Part shown: in pieces, positions 21,706-31,718 of the stretch
How the letters are laid out: each line of letters begins with the position of its first letter
How positions within the stretch are numbered: the first letter of the stretch is position 1
Assembly (NCBI GenBank): GCA_965644315.1
Contig: CBFFRQ010000017.1
Span: 124,001-188,000 of the forward strand
DNA: 64,000 nt
Source: Caecitellus pseudoparvulus
Lineage: Eukaryota; Bigyra: Bicosoecida
Direction: 5' to 3'
Made by a program: the position numbers and the translations under genes
The notes under the pieces: model-generated
Told to the model about the DNA's origin: nothing
The model's database searches: none
What the model saw: the letters and a program-made list of their open reading frames with translations, nothing else

Positions 21706-21711
21706 TGCATT
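21706..21711 (-). promoter_or_regulatory. Candidate 3'-end motif AATGCA of the acyl-CoA synthetase gene
   Basis: On the minus strand AATGCA lies about 20 bases after the synthetase stop codon, inside the 47-bp gap between two convergent genes. Its function is inferred from recurrence. Confidence 0.38.
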
Positions 21712-21731
21712 GGCGGCAGCTGGCAGCAGAG

Positions 21732-23766
21732 TCACAGCTTGGCCTGTCCAGCGATGATCTCGCCCCAGGCGTGGGGGGTCAGTCGGGAGTACGTGGCGAG
21801 TTTGGCATCCAGGATAAACACTGGGTCTGGCACGACGGTGGGATCTGCACCATCTCGCCTCAAGGCCACCTTTTGGTGCTTGAACGTGCTGGTCACTGGC
21901 TGAGCCGGCAGCAGGCGCACGAAGATGGGCAGCGCATACTTGGGCAGGCCACCTATGGCGCGAGTTGCGACGTCGTTCAGCTCCAAGGGCTGCCCTGTCG
22001 CATGATCACTCGTGGAGATGACTGAGCCGGCCAGGGACACGTCACCCGACGGCACAATCGCGGCGCAGCCTGCGCGCCCATCGTGCCCTGGCACGGCAAC
22101 GCCGTACACATTCACGTCTGCGACGCCGGGCACTTGGGAGACCACTTCAGCCACCTCTGTCGTGGCCACATTCTCACCGTGCCACCGGAAGGTGTCCCCA
22201 ATGCGGTCGCTGAAGTGGATGTACCCCCCCGCATCACGCCGGAGCAGGTCACCCGAACGGAAATACACGTCGCCAACGGCAAAAACGTCCCGGAGCAGCT
22301 TCTTCGCATTGGCCCCGCTCTTCTCCCCACCTGCGTAGCCTTTGAACGAGGACGTCGGGTCCCGTGCGGAAATGACGCCCAGCATTTCCCCTGCCTCCCC
22401 TGGACGGCACTCGATGCAGCGGCCGGACGGCGCCCGCACCACCTCCTCTGTGTCCATGTCGAAGCGGACGATGGGGAACTTCTTCGTCATGTGGGCCAGT
22501 GCTCCCAGGCGCCCCACAGCGCCCATGCCCGGCCACGAGGCGAGGGGTGGCTTGCCTTCGTCGTTCAAGGCCATTGCAGCTGGCGGTGTGTGGCAGTGGT
22601 TCCACAGGTTCACGTTGCCCTCAGTGGCGGCGTAAAACTCGCCGATTTCAGCGATACCGAACCTGGCCACGAACTTGGGCCACACGTCCGGGCGCAGGCC
22701 GTTGCCGAATGCCAGACGCAGCCGGTGCTGGCGCTCCAGTGGATGCGGCGGCCCAGCCGCCAAGTAGCGGCAGAGCTCCCCGATGTACTGCACGACAGTG
22801 GCACCTGTCGTGGCCACGTCATCCCAAAAGGCGCTCAGCGAGAACTTTTCGCGCAGGGCCAGCGTCGTGCCTTGCGTCATGAGCAGTGACTGCGCAATGA
22901 TGCCGGCTGCCGAGTGAAAGAGGGGCAGCACCTCGTACAGGATATCGTCGCCCCGGATGCCGAACAGCACGTGGTACACCAGACCAGCCAGCAAGAGCTT
23001 GGAGTGTGGGACAGGACACGCCTTGTTCAGGCCTGTCGTGCCTGACGAATAAATGTACCCGAAGGTGTCCAGCGGACCCACCCCTGCTCGCAGCAGGCGG
23101 GAGGGGCGGCTGTCACTGGCTTTGCCGGCACACACCCCGACATCCACTTCCTGCAAGCCACTTGGCAGCTTGTCTGTGTGTTTTCCTGACCCTTGTGTAG
23201 CCAAAGGCAGCAAGGCGAAGGCCATGCCGGGGAGTGAGGAGGCAATGCCTTCTGCGACACCTGCCACGGCGGGGCGCAGCGTCTCTTCATAGATGAGTGC
23301 CCGAGGGGACACGATGCGGACGCAGTGGCTCAGGCGCTTGCCTGTGAGAGCAGTGTTGATGAAGGCACACTTCACACCGAGCTTAGCCAGGCCAACCCAC
23401 AGGGCAATGAACTCTGGGCGGTTGTTCACGAGGAGGGCCGCTGTGTCGCCAGCTGTCAGGCGCAAGGAGGCTGCCGCCCAGTTGGCGATGCGGTTGGCAG
23501 CGGCATCCATGTCAGCGAAGGTGAAGGAGTGGCCCTTGAACATCACCGCCACCTTAAAGGGCCAGGCATCCACGGCGTCCTCCCACATGTCCGCCACCGT
23601 GCGCCCGGTGCTTGCATACTGCCTCAGTCTGCAGCACCACTCGAGGGTTGCGTGGCCGTGAGGGCAAAGTCGCGAAAACAAGGGTGGGAAGCGGGGTCAC
23701 TCACAGCAGCTGGGCCGCCAGGGAGGCACGCGCAAGGTTCAGGTCATTGCAGATGCCGAGGTCCAT
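21732..23766 (-). CDS. FATP/very-long-chain acyl-CoA synthetase
   Basis: This enzyme activates long or very long fatty acids to acyl-CoA with ATP (SLC27A/FATP class). Exon 1 is 23766-23705 and exon 2 is 23628-21732 (76-bp intron), giving 652 residues. The first exon encodes MDLGICNDLNLARASLAAQL and joins to LRQYASTGRTVADMW. The AMP-binding motif IYSSGTTGLNKACPVPHSK is near residue 210. The FATP/VLACS signature is present as FKGYAGGEKS, YFRSGDLLRRDAGGYIHFSD and RIGDTFRWHGENVATTEV. The length fits FATPs (about 620-680). The protein ends in Ala-Lys-Leu, a PTS1-type peroxisomal signal. It lacks the strong N-terminal membrane anchor of animal FATPs, though exon 1 is moderately hydrophobic. The gene diverges from the kinesin gene. 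Confidence 0.9.
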
Positions 23767-24074
23767 GGCGGTGTGGCGTGGTGTGCATGTGCAGTGCAGG
23801 TGGTGCTTCACCCTGCTCAATGGCAGGGCGGAAGGCAAGCAGAGAAAGGGCCACGTCAAAAACCTCAGCCATGCAAACATTATGAACCTTTTGCTTTGGG
23901 GGCACTAAATATAGTGCGGCAGCTTTTGTAGCGTCATTGGAGCAGCGGAGGTAGGCAGGAGAGGCCTCCAACGCCAACGAAACTCCGTGGCGCTGAAGCC
24001 AGCAGAAGGCGCGTCAAGACGTCTCACAGCGCGCCTGTAGCAAAGCCGATCACAGCCAAGCTGAACGCGCACCC
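23767..24074. promoter_or_regulatory. Bidirectional promoter region, acyl-CoA synthetase / kinesin-13
   Basis: This 308-bp gap separates two divergent start codons and must hold both promoters. It contains an A/T-richer stretch around 23855-23935 (AACCTTTTGCTTTGG, ACTAAATATAGTG). The ACTAAATATAGT segment at about 23906 is TATA-like and nearly palindromic, but I cannot assign it to one gene. No ORF of note. Confidence 0.45.
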
Positions 24075-26280
24075 ATGGCAGCTCGCTCACCCCGCAAGGT
24101 GCGGGATAGGACCCAGCAAAACATTGAGAAGATCAAGGAGCAGAGGGAGGCGCGCAGGGAGCAGATGGAGGCTGAGAAGGCAGCCCGCGCAGCGTCTCGA
24201 GCTCAGATGGAGGCGGCTGGCACACCCGGAGATGTGGACTTCCAAAGGCTGGTGCACGACTGGAGGGTTAGCCGTGGGGCGGAGGAGGAAGCCCACATCC
24301 CGCCTGGAAATGTCCGCATCAACATCGTGGCCCGGAAGCGGCCCATCGGGCGCAAGGAGGTCTCGCGCCAGGAGTACGACGTCGTGACGTGCCTGAACCC
24401 GACAGTTGTGGTGCACTATCCCAAGACCAAGGTGGACGGCATCACGAAGTACCTTGAGAACCAGACCTTTGAGTTTGACCATGTGAGCGCCGCCCGCGTT
24501 TCACCCGGTAACGGGCGCTGCTGCCGCACTGCCTGCACACCGGCTGTGTTGCGCAGACATTTCACGAAGGTTGTTCCACAGACATGGTGTATGAGTACTC
24601 AGTGCTGCCACTCGTGGCGCACATTTTCACGCCGGGGGGACGGGCCACTTGCTTCGCGTACGGGCAGACAGGCAGTGGCAAGACCTACACTATGTCTGGC
24701 GTGCAGCTGAACGCTGCGAGAGACATCTTCCGCCTCATGCGCTCGCCCGAGCATGCTGACAAGGACCTCAGCATCTACACCGCCTTCTTCGAGATCTACG
24801 GCGGCAGGTGCTTCGATGTGCTGCACGGCCGGTCCAAGGTTGTCATTCGGGAGGACGGGCGGGGCAACGTGCAGGCAGTGGGGCTGCGCCACGTGCCCTG
24901 CGCCTCTGAGGAGGAGCTGCTGGCCATCATCGAGGAAGGCAACGCCAGCCGCACCACTAAGAAGACGCACATGAATGACGCCAGCAGTCGCTCGCACGCG
25001 GTGTGCGAGATCCTGGTGAAGGACGGCCGCGGGCGCGTGTTTGGTAAGATGTCCCTCATCGACCTGGCGGGCTCTGAGCGGGCTGCAGACGCACGCCACC
25101 ACGACCGCCAGCGCCGAGTCGAAAGTGCGGGCATCAACAAGAGCCTTCTGGCGCTGAAAGAGTGCATTCGGTGCGTCTCCCACGTGCTCTGGCGCTGCCA
25201 ACACCCGCAACCCACCTTCCCCCCCCCTTCCGCAGTGCACTGGGCTCCTCGGCATCCCACGTGCCCTTCCGCGCTTCCAAGCTGACCATGGTGCTGAAGG
25301 ACAGCTTCACAGCTAAGCAGGCCCGCGTGGCAATGATCGCCACCGTCTCCCCCTCCTCCACCTCAGCCGACCACACCACCAACACGCTGCGGTACGCTGA
25401 CCGAGTCAAGGAGAAGAAGGTTGGCGGCAAGGGTGCGCCCAAGAAGCCGGGCGCCTTTGGCATCGGGGGACCAGCTGCCGTGGACATCCAGTACCTGCAG
25501 CGGCCCGTGGCGGGGGGCCAGGTGGACTGGAGTGGGAAGGGGCCAACGCCGTCCCCTGCTCCTGCCCCGGCGCCTGGTCGCGGGGAGGCAGGGCTGCCCC
25601 CCTCGTCCTACGGGCGGGCCGACCCCGCGCGAGGCGGAAGGCCCAGCACACAGTCGCACGCCAGTGCAGAGGACGCCAGCGAAGGCAAGAGCGCGGGTGG
25701 CGAGGGGCGGCGAGGGAGCGGCGCGTCTGGCGCGCCCCGGCGCAGCCGTGGGGGGAGGGGCGGCGGCCGGGCACCCGCCCCGCGACCAGAGTGGGTGGAC
25801 GTCACCGACACGACGCCGGAGGAGGGGTCTCCCTCGGCGCCCAGCTCGCCCGCCGCCGCGGCTGGGGGGGAGGGGGGCCCCGAGTCCCCCTCCAGGGCAG
25901 ACCTGGAGCAGCTGGCCCGGACGATGCGTGCAGAGGCGGCAGAGGACGGCCTGGCCTTCGACGACGGTGAATTCGTGAACATCAACCTGTGCCTGGACAG
26001 GGTGGTGGAGCAGGAGGAAGCGCTGCTGGCCAGCCACATGTCCTCTATCCAGCGCCACGCGGAGTTCCTGACGGAGGAAGGCGGCCTGCTGTCCAAGTGC
26101 TCTGGCCCCGACGTCGTGGACTACGACATCGACGCGTACACCGCCAGCCTGGAGAGCATCCTGCAGAACAAGCTGAAGGACACCAAAGCCCTGCTGAAGC
26201 AGCTGCAGGGCTTCCGCACACTGCTGCGCATGGAGGAGAAGCTGACCATGCGCAGGGGGGAGGGCAAGACCGACGGCTGA
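24075..26280 (+). CDS. KIF2: Kinesin-13 microtubule depolymerase (KIF2/MCAK type)
   Basis: This internal-motor kinesin removes tubulin from microtubule ends in spindles and helps control flagellar length. Exons: 24075-24482, 24557-25170 and 25236-26280 (introns 74 and 65 bp), giving 688 residues. A charged N-terminal neck ([19 protein letters not shown]) precedes the motor, as expected for class 13. The motor shows [11 protein letters not shown], the class-specific [18 protein letters not shown], the P-loop GQTGSGKT, switch [10 protein letters not shown], switch [12 protein letters not shown] and [13 protein letters not shown]. It ends with [12 protein letters not shown] Pro/Gly/Ser-rich linker (about residues 400-560) leads to a C-terminal helical region with [13 protein letters not shown], also typical of the class. 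It converges on the GPD gene with a 21-bp gap, and AATGCA begins 8 bases after the stop. Confidence 0.95.
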
Positions 26281-26288
26281 GCGCTTGC

Positions 26289-26294
26289 AATGCA
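26289..26294 (+). promoter_or_regulatory. Candidate 3'-end motif AATGCA of the kinesin gene
   Basis: TGCAATGCA starts 6 bases after the kinesin stop, in the 21-bp gap between two convergent genes. Read on the other strand it is TGCATTGCA. The two mRNAs must therefore overlap or end within each other's coding region. Confidence 0.38.
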
Positions 26295-26301
26295 GGGCAC
26301 G

Positions 26302-27567
26302 TCACACCTCCCGCGCCACGGGCAGCTTGCGGTGGATGTCGAAGATCACCTCTGCGTCCACAGGCCCCAGGCGCATGAGGCCCATGACGGCCTCAGTGGG
26401 GGAGATGCTGCCCCTGAGCACGGCGTCCATAGCCTCGATGATGGGGACATCCACATCGTGGCGCTTGGCGAGGGCCAGGGCGGCAGGGGTGGTGGCCACA
26501 CCCTCCGCCGCCTCGGACATGCCTGCCAGCACCTCCTCGATGCTCTGGCCCTGCCCCAGCTTGACGCCCACAGACCGGTTCCGGGACAGGCTCCCGAAGC
26601 ACGTGAGCATGAGATCCCCGACCCCAGAGAGCCCTGCGAGCGTGGCTTGCTGGGAGCCCATGGCCACTGCCAGCGCGTTCATCTCCGCCACCGCCCGGGT
26701 GACGAGGAGGGCAGTGGTGTTGTAGCCAAGCCCCAGGCCCTCCAGCACACCCGACGCGATGGCGTACACGTTTTTGAGGGCGCCACCGACCTCCACACCC
26801 ACTACATCCGTGGTGGTCCACACACGAAGGGAGGAGGAGGCGAACGCCTGCGCCACTTCCACCGCGATGGCCTCGTCGCGACACGCAGCTACTGCACCAG
26901 TGGGCCACCCCTCCAGGAGCTCCTTCGCGAAGGTGGGCCCTGAAAAGAGGGCTGTCGGCTGGTCGCGGTCGAGGGCTTCGGGGATGAGGTCGGACATCAC
27001 CTGCAGCGTCTCGGTGTGCAGACCCTTGGAGGTGGACACGATGGGCACGTCTGATGGAATGAAATCCTGCGCAGGGCCAGCGTGCTCACTGAGGGCAGGG
27101 GGGGGTGCCCCTCACACCTACCACGACTCACTTTCAGGTCCCGCAGCGCGTCTCGACTGGCCTGCACAGGGATGCTGTGCACGATCATGCTGCAGCCATT
27201 CAAGGCCTTGGCGGGGTCCAGGGTTGCTCCCAAGTTGAAAGGCAGAGGGTAGTCCGTGAGGTAGGAAGGGTTGCGGTGCTGAACCTGGATGCTGCGCACT
27301 GCCTCTTTATTGCGCCCCAGCAGGACCACTTGGAACCCGTTGCGTGCTGCGGGGCGTGCGGCTTGCAGGTTGCGCGCAAGCTTCGTTTCAGTCACGTTTC
27401 AGCAGGCTGCTCTCACCGAGGACAGTGCCCATTGCAGTGCCGAAAGACCCCGCACCAAGCACCGTGACTTTGCTAGTCTTTGGAATGATGTTTGGCCTTG
27501 CCTGCCCCGAGGAGCACCAGCGGCTCCCTGCCCTCTTCGCCGCGCTCACAGCTCTGGAAAGCGCCAT
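26302..27567 (-). CDS. GPD1: NAD-dependent glycerol-3-phosphate dehydrogenase, likely organellar
   Basis: The enzyme interconverts dihydroxyacetone phosphate and sn-glycerol 3-phosphate. Exons: 27567-27417, 27346-27132 and 27066-26302 (introns 70 and 65 bp), giving 376 residues. The Rossmann motif GAGSFG is at residues 38-43, followed by GFQVVLLGRN. The family signatures FSGPTFAKELL, GVEVGGALKNVYAIASG and GLSGVGDLMLTCFGSLSRNR are present, including the catalytic Lys in ALKN. The sequence style is that of the bacterial GpsA/plastid type rather than animal GPD1. The first 33 residues (MALSRAVSAAKRAGSRWCSS...) are basic, rich in Ser/Ala and free of acidic residues, like a mitochondrial presequence. 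The first ATG is at 27567; codons upstream in frame contain no other ATG. It is tandem with UGDH on the minus strand. Confidence 0.93.
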
Positions 27568-27890
27568 GAGAAGCGTGTGTCTCTCGCCGTAGGAAGGCTG
27601 AAGCAAGGCTCCGTTTTCGCAGCAGCACAGCCTTGCACAGAACAGCAGGGGCGGTTTGGACTATGGAAGCGTGCGCCAGCATCTCAAAAGTGTCGCTTGT
27701 TTTCCTATTGCAAGTGAAGCGCGAAAAGTGAGTAACAAACAAAGGCCAGAGCTCCGGAGGCACGTAGGGTTCGGTTCGCAACTTCCAGCTATAGCTATCC
27801 GCACTGGCATTGTTCTGGACACACCAACGCTCAGCTGATAGTTGGGCATGTGCCACACTCTGCATGCATTGCTGGTGGCGGGACAGGAAT
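27568..27890. other. Intergenic region, UGDH to GPD
   Basis: This 323-bp gap between two minus-strand genes holds the UGDH 3' end and the GPD promoter. The sequence is less GC-rich than coding DNA. A GGTTCGCAAC string near 27772 resembles half of a tRNA B box, but no cloverleaf can be built. Nothing else is seen. Confidence 0.45.
27865..27870 (-). promoter_or_regulatory. Candidate 3'-end motif AATGCA of UGDH
   Basis: On the minus strand GCAATGCATGCA lies about 20 bases after the UGDH TAG. It is part of the recurrent stop-proximal set. Confidence 0.38.
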
Positions 27891-29710
27891 CTACTCTGCT
27901 GCAGCAGCGCCGGCAGCGGCGATGGAGGAGGAGGAGGCCTCAATGTCCGAGCTTGCGCCACCCACGCTGCCGATGCCGTACACCTCGAAGCCAATCTCGC
28001 GCAGAGCAGCGTGGTCCACGATGTTGCGGCCGTCAAAGAGGAAGGCAGGCTTCACCATGCTCTCGTGCAGCGCGGCGTAGTCGTACGTCTTGAACTCATC
28101 CCACTCCGTCATGATGGTGATGGCGTGAGCGCCGGCGCATGCCTCCTCCGCGCTGTCCACGATCGTCAGGCGCGTCTTCAAGTTGGGGAAGGTCTCCTCC
28201 GTCATGCCCAGCGTGTACTGCAGCTCCATGAACATGCCCTCGGCAGTGACCTTGGGGTCGTACACCACGACGTTGGCGCCCTCCTCAAGCAGGTTCTTGG
28301 CGACGTATGCGGCGGCCGTCTCACGGGTGTCCCCAGTGTCCTTCTTGAAGGCGAAACCCAGCATGGCGATGCGCTTGCCGGTGACGGAGTTGAACATGCG
28401 CCCCACGACGTTCTTGGCGAAGCGGTCCTTCTGGTAGTCGTTCATAGACACCACCTGCTCCCAGTACCCTGCCACCTCAGACAGCCCGTACGTCTGACAC
28501 AGGTACACCAGGTTCAGGATGTCTTTCTGGAAGCAGGAGCCGCCGAAGCCGACGGAGGCGCGCAGGAAGTAGGGGCCGATGCGCTTGTCCGAGCCGACAG
28601 CCCGGGCGACTTCCGTGACATCTGCACCGGTGGCCTCACACAGAGCTGAGACGGCGTTGATGGAGGAGATACGCTGGGCGAGGAAGGCGTTGGCGACGAG
28701 CTTGGAGAGCTCGGAGGACCACAGGTTGGTCGTCAGCAGCTTCTCACGGGGAACCCAGTGGTTGTACACAGAGCACAGGGTGGACACGGCCATGCGCCCG
28801 GCTGGGGTGGGGTCTCCGCCCACCAGCACGCGGGAGGGTGCGCGGAGGTCGTCGATGGCAGTGCCCTCGGCGAGGAACTCGGGGTTGGACACGATCTCGA
28901 AGGAGACGCCGGGGGTCTGGTTGGCCTTCAGCACGCGCTTCAGCGTCTCTGCAGTCTTGACGGGCACGGTGGACTTCTCCACGACGATCTTGTCGGAGGT
29001 GGACACCTTGGCGATGGTGCGGGCGCAGAGCTCCAGGTTCTTGACGTTGGCGGCCTTGCCGGCGCCAATGCCATACGTCTTCGTGGGGGTGTTCACGGAC
29101 ACAAAGATGATGTCTGCCTCCTTGATGGCGCCCTCCACATCCGTTGTGAAAAACAGGTTCTGTGCATGGAACGGGGGCAGAGCCAGGTGCGCAACCGCCG
29201 GCGCCAGCGTGTGTGGCAGCTGCCGCTGAACGGCAGCTGCATGGAGCGTTCAGACACCACCCCTCATGTACTTGAGCAACCACGCGGCTCAGTTAGGGGC
29301 ATGGAGAGCATGGAGCAGCGATCGGCTCGAGAGAGCGGGTGCTGCCACGCCTCGCCGATGAAACGCCGGCATGAAACCTCACCTTTCCGCGCACTGCCTT
29401 GACGCACTCATCCAGGCCAGGCTCGTAGATAGGGAGGTCGTCAGAGTTCCAGGCATCAATGCGGGGCTTGGCAATGTCCACGACAGTCACCTGTGAGGGC
29501 GGGGTGGGACGGCAAGCCAGCGTGCCGCACAGGCGTAGACCCGCCGACACAGCCACCCAGTTTGCTCACCGTCACGTCTGGGACCTTCTCGGCGATGATG
29601 GCCATGGTGGGGCCGCCAACATACCCTGCGCCGATGCAGCAAATCTTCTTGCCGGCAACGTCCACCTTCTCCCATGTCCAGGCGCCAGCAGCGACTGTGT
29701 GGGCAGCCAT
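27891..29710 (-). CDS. UGDH: UDP-glucose 6-dehydrogenase
   Basis: It oxidises UDP-glucose to UDP-glucuronate with two NAD+, the entry to glucuronate-derived polysaccharides. Exons: 29710-29580-region start through 29570, then 29490-29383 and 29159-27891, giving 505 residues (animal and plant enzymes are about 480-495). The NAD motif GAGYVGG is at residues 27-33. Then come the family segments [27 protein letters not shown] and [12 protein letters not shown], and the catalytic [10 protein letters not shown] with Cys at about residue 292. [13 protein letters not shown] follows in the C-terminal domain. The Ser/Ala-rich tail is not conserved. The first intron is 79 bp. The second (29382-29160) is 223 bp, about three times the local norm, and contains a perfect 10-bp inverted repeat. 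The start codon ATG at 29710 is preceded by an A/T-rich stretch. Confidence 0.96.
29216..29240. repeat. Perfect 10-bp inverted repeat with 5-base loop inside UGDH intron 2
   Basis: GCAGCTGCCG at 29216-29225 and CGGCAGCTGC at 29231-29240 are exact reverse complements around a 5-base loop, giving a very stable GC hairpin in the pre-mRNA. It lies within the only long intron among the enzyme genes here. No convincing snoRNA boxes were found around it. Confidence 0.8.
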
Positions 29711-29977
29711 GGCGATCGTGAAGGGAAGTGGCGGGGTGAACAGCTTCAGGTTGGGAAGCAAGCGCGAGGAGCGTGAGCGCTGTGGAGTGGTGGGGAGTAG
29801 GAAAGTGCATTGGGTCAGACACTGGCACTGCAGATGATTGTTGCCCATTGGTCAGCGGGATGCCAACGGGGGGGGTCGCTCGCTCGGGTGCTGGCTGGTG
29901 CTGGCTGGTGCAGGTGTGCGGCACGCACACAGACGGGCGGGTCACAGGCAGAAAGGCGGAGCAGGCCTGGAACACGT

Positions 29978-30596
29978 CTACCTCTCAGCTTGGGCTGTGT
30001 GGGGTGTCAGCTGCGACGTGTCCACCCTGAAGCCGTCCCCCACGTTAGCCCAGCGCTCGGCGTCCAGGGCCAGCAGCTCCTTCACATATCTGCTGTCATT
30101 GAGGGCGACCGTGAACTTGGCCGAGTCTGTCTTTGTCGGTGACAGGGATACGATCTGCGTGGGGGTGGTGAGAGGGGCAGTGGCGGGCACTGGCACATGA
30201 ATGAGGGGGAGTCGGATGCTGCCACACCTGCTTCTTCCGCCTCATGTCTGCCAGCACGGAACGCCTGAACTTTGCCTTGGAGGGGACGAGGGACTCGTTT
30301 CCACGCACACTCCTGTACAGCGAGTTGAGTGTGACAGGGCCCTCGGCCTGCTGCAGCGCAGTCCTGACCAGTGTGGCAGCAGTCATACGCTTGGCCAGAG
30401 CCTGCCTGAAGGCAGTTTGGCGCACCGCTGCGGAGGTGGACGCAGCGGCAGACATGGCCGGCGCTGGGTCACTGACTGGCACAGTCTTTGAGGCGCTCGC
30501 ATACGCGGCTGGGGCTCGTCTCGTGGGCGGGGGTCGTCTGGAGTGCGGCATGTATTGCCGCCCCAATTTCCGCAACATGACGGATTCCTGCATCAT
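29978..30596 (-). CDS. Unrecognised protein, probably mitochondrial, with a winged-helix-like core
   Basis: Exons 30596-30228 and 30154-29978 (73-bp intron) give 181 residues. I do not recognise the family. The N terminus is strongly basic without acidic residues apart from one Glu near the start (MLRKLGRQYMPHSRRPPPTR...), as in mitochondrial presequences. An Ala/Ser-rich stretch follows, then TLVRTALQQAEGPVTLNSLY and SLVPSKAKFRRSVLADMRRK joined across the intron to KQIVSLSP. The helix-turn-helix-strand pattern resembles a small winged-helix domain. The C-terminal third has ELLALDAERWANVGDGFRVD. A mitoribosome or respiratory-assembly protein is possible but unproven. ATG alternatives are 30596 and 30578. 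It diverges from the P1 gene. Confidence 0.6.
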
Positions 30597-31150
30597 TCGC
30601 GCGACGCATTTTATGAAGCCCCTGCGGCAAAGTTGCTCCTGGCGCAGCACTTTCCCACGTCATCACACACTCCGTACCGCACACCTGTGTCTTTGTGAGA
30701 GAGGTGAGTTGTTGTTGGTCCGCAGTCCCCGTGCCGCTGTGTCCGACGTCGCAGCATCAGCACAAGAACTGTGCCTGCGCTCTCCAAACTGCACGCTTTC
30801 ACCGAACCCGTTGCTCCTTTCCAGGCAAGCGCTCGACTGCAGTTCTCTGCTTAAACCGTTGATCGCATCATCAACCATCGTAAGTGCTGTGTCAGCTTGA
30901 TCAGTCTTGTGTGCGGCCGCCGGCCGGGGCGCCTTGGTCTGGTGTGTTGGTGCAGAGTACACAGTCTCGAGGCGGTGCCGCTGCCGGAACTGGGATGTGT
31001 GTGTTCCTGCAGCCAGTCCGAGCCCTCAGTAGCAGTTGGCTCCTTTCTGAGCCCTTGCCATAGCTTGGGGCCTCGCCTTCGCGAGCTCTGGCACTGTTAT
31101 CGTCGTTCAGCAGTCACTCAAATTCCGCCGCCCCACCTATCACGCAGACC
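30597..31150. promoter_or_regulatory. Divergent promoter region, mitochondrial-type gene / ribosomal protein P1
   Basis: This 554-bp stretch lies between divergent starts. It should contain a strong promoter for P1 and one for the minus-strand gene. The only structured element seen is a possible 5'-UTR intron near 30880-30955. Small ORFs on both strands have no recognisable products. Confidence 0.5.
30880..30955 (+). other. Possible 5'-UTR intron of the P1 gene
   Basis: GTAAGT at 30880 and a T-rich GTGTGTTGGTGCAG ending at 30955 frame a 76-bp segment, the usual intron size in this window. It would lie in the 5' leader about 195 bases before the P1 start codon. No protein constraint supports it. 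Confidence 0.35.
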
Positions 31151-31510
31151 ATGGCCAACCTCGCTGCCCTGTCTCCCGCCGAGAAGGAGGACCTCGCCGT
31201 CTCCCTGGCAACCCTCATCCTGCACGACGGTGAGGTCGAGATCACCGCGGACAACCTGAACGCGCTGACCACCGCCGCCGGCATCGAGCTGAAGCCCTAC
31301 TGGGGCAGCCTCGTGGCCTCCTTCGTTGAGGGCAAGGACCTCGATGACATCCTGCTGAAGCCTGGCATGGCCGGCCCCGCTGTGGCCGCTGCCCCCGCTG
31401 GTGAGGCCGCTGCCGTCGTCGAGGAGGAGGAGGAGGAGGAGGAGGAGGAAGAGGAGGACGTCGGCGGAGCTGGCGACCTGTTCGGCGAGGACTCCGATGA
31501 CGACTGGTGA
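31151..31510 (+). CDS. RPLP1: 60S acidic ribosomal protein P1 with atypical C terminus
   Basis: This stalk protein of the large ribosomal subunit normally recruits translation GTPases. The 119-residue single exon has the P1 fold: [40 protein letters not shown], then an Ala-rich hinge and a run of about 12 Glu. The length fits P1 (105-120). The usual end, SDDDMGFGLFD, is missing. Here the acidic tail runs into [17 protein letters not shown] and stops, so SDDD is followed by a single Trp. No downstream exon able to supply the standard ending is visible in the next 200 bases. The start context is ACCATGG. AATGCA lies 22 bases after the stop. Confidence 0.93.
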   Translation: MANLAALSPAEKEDLAVSLATLILHDGEVEITADNLNALTTAAGIELKPYWGSLVASFVEGKDLDDILLKPGMAGPAVAAAPAGEAAAVVEEEEEEEEEEEEDVGGAGDLFGEDSDDDW

Positions 31511-31532
31511 TCACCCTGGCCTGCGTCTCTGC

Positions 31533-31538
31533 AATGCA
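31533..31538 (+). promoter_or_regulatory. Candidate 3'-end motif AATGCA of the P1 gene
   Basis: CTCTGCAATGCACAC lies 22 bases after the P1 stop codon. P1 genes are usually highly expressed, so this is a good copy for testing 3' ends. Confidence 0.4.
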
Positions 31539-31718
31539 CACGCGCCACGGTTGTCCGACCCTGCTTGCTTTTGTGGCAGCCTTCGCATTCTCCTCGCTGC
31601 CCCCGGCTCACACAGTGCCTGGCACCACTTTCCATGCAGTGCCGCCCGCCCATTCCACCACCCACGCCCAACTTTGAGTCCGCACTTAGAGCACCCACAG
31701 CTCCCGCTCTTGCCCACC

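Noticed and set aside
27740-27800. tRNA-like B-box string GGTTCGCAAC
   Set aside because: No matching A box, acceptor stem or anticodon arm can be drawn on either strand.
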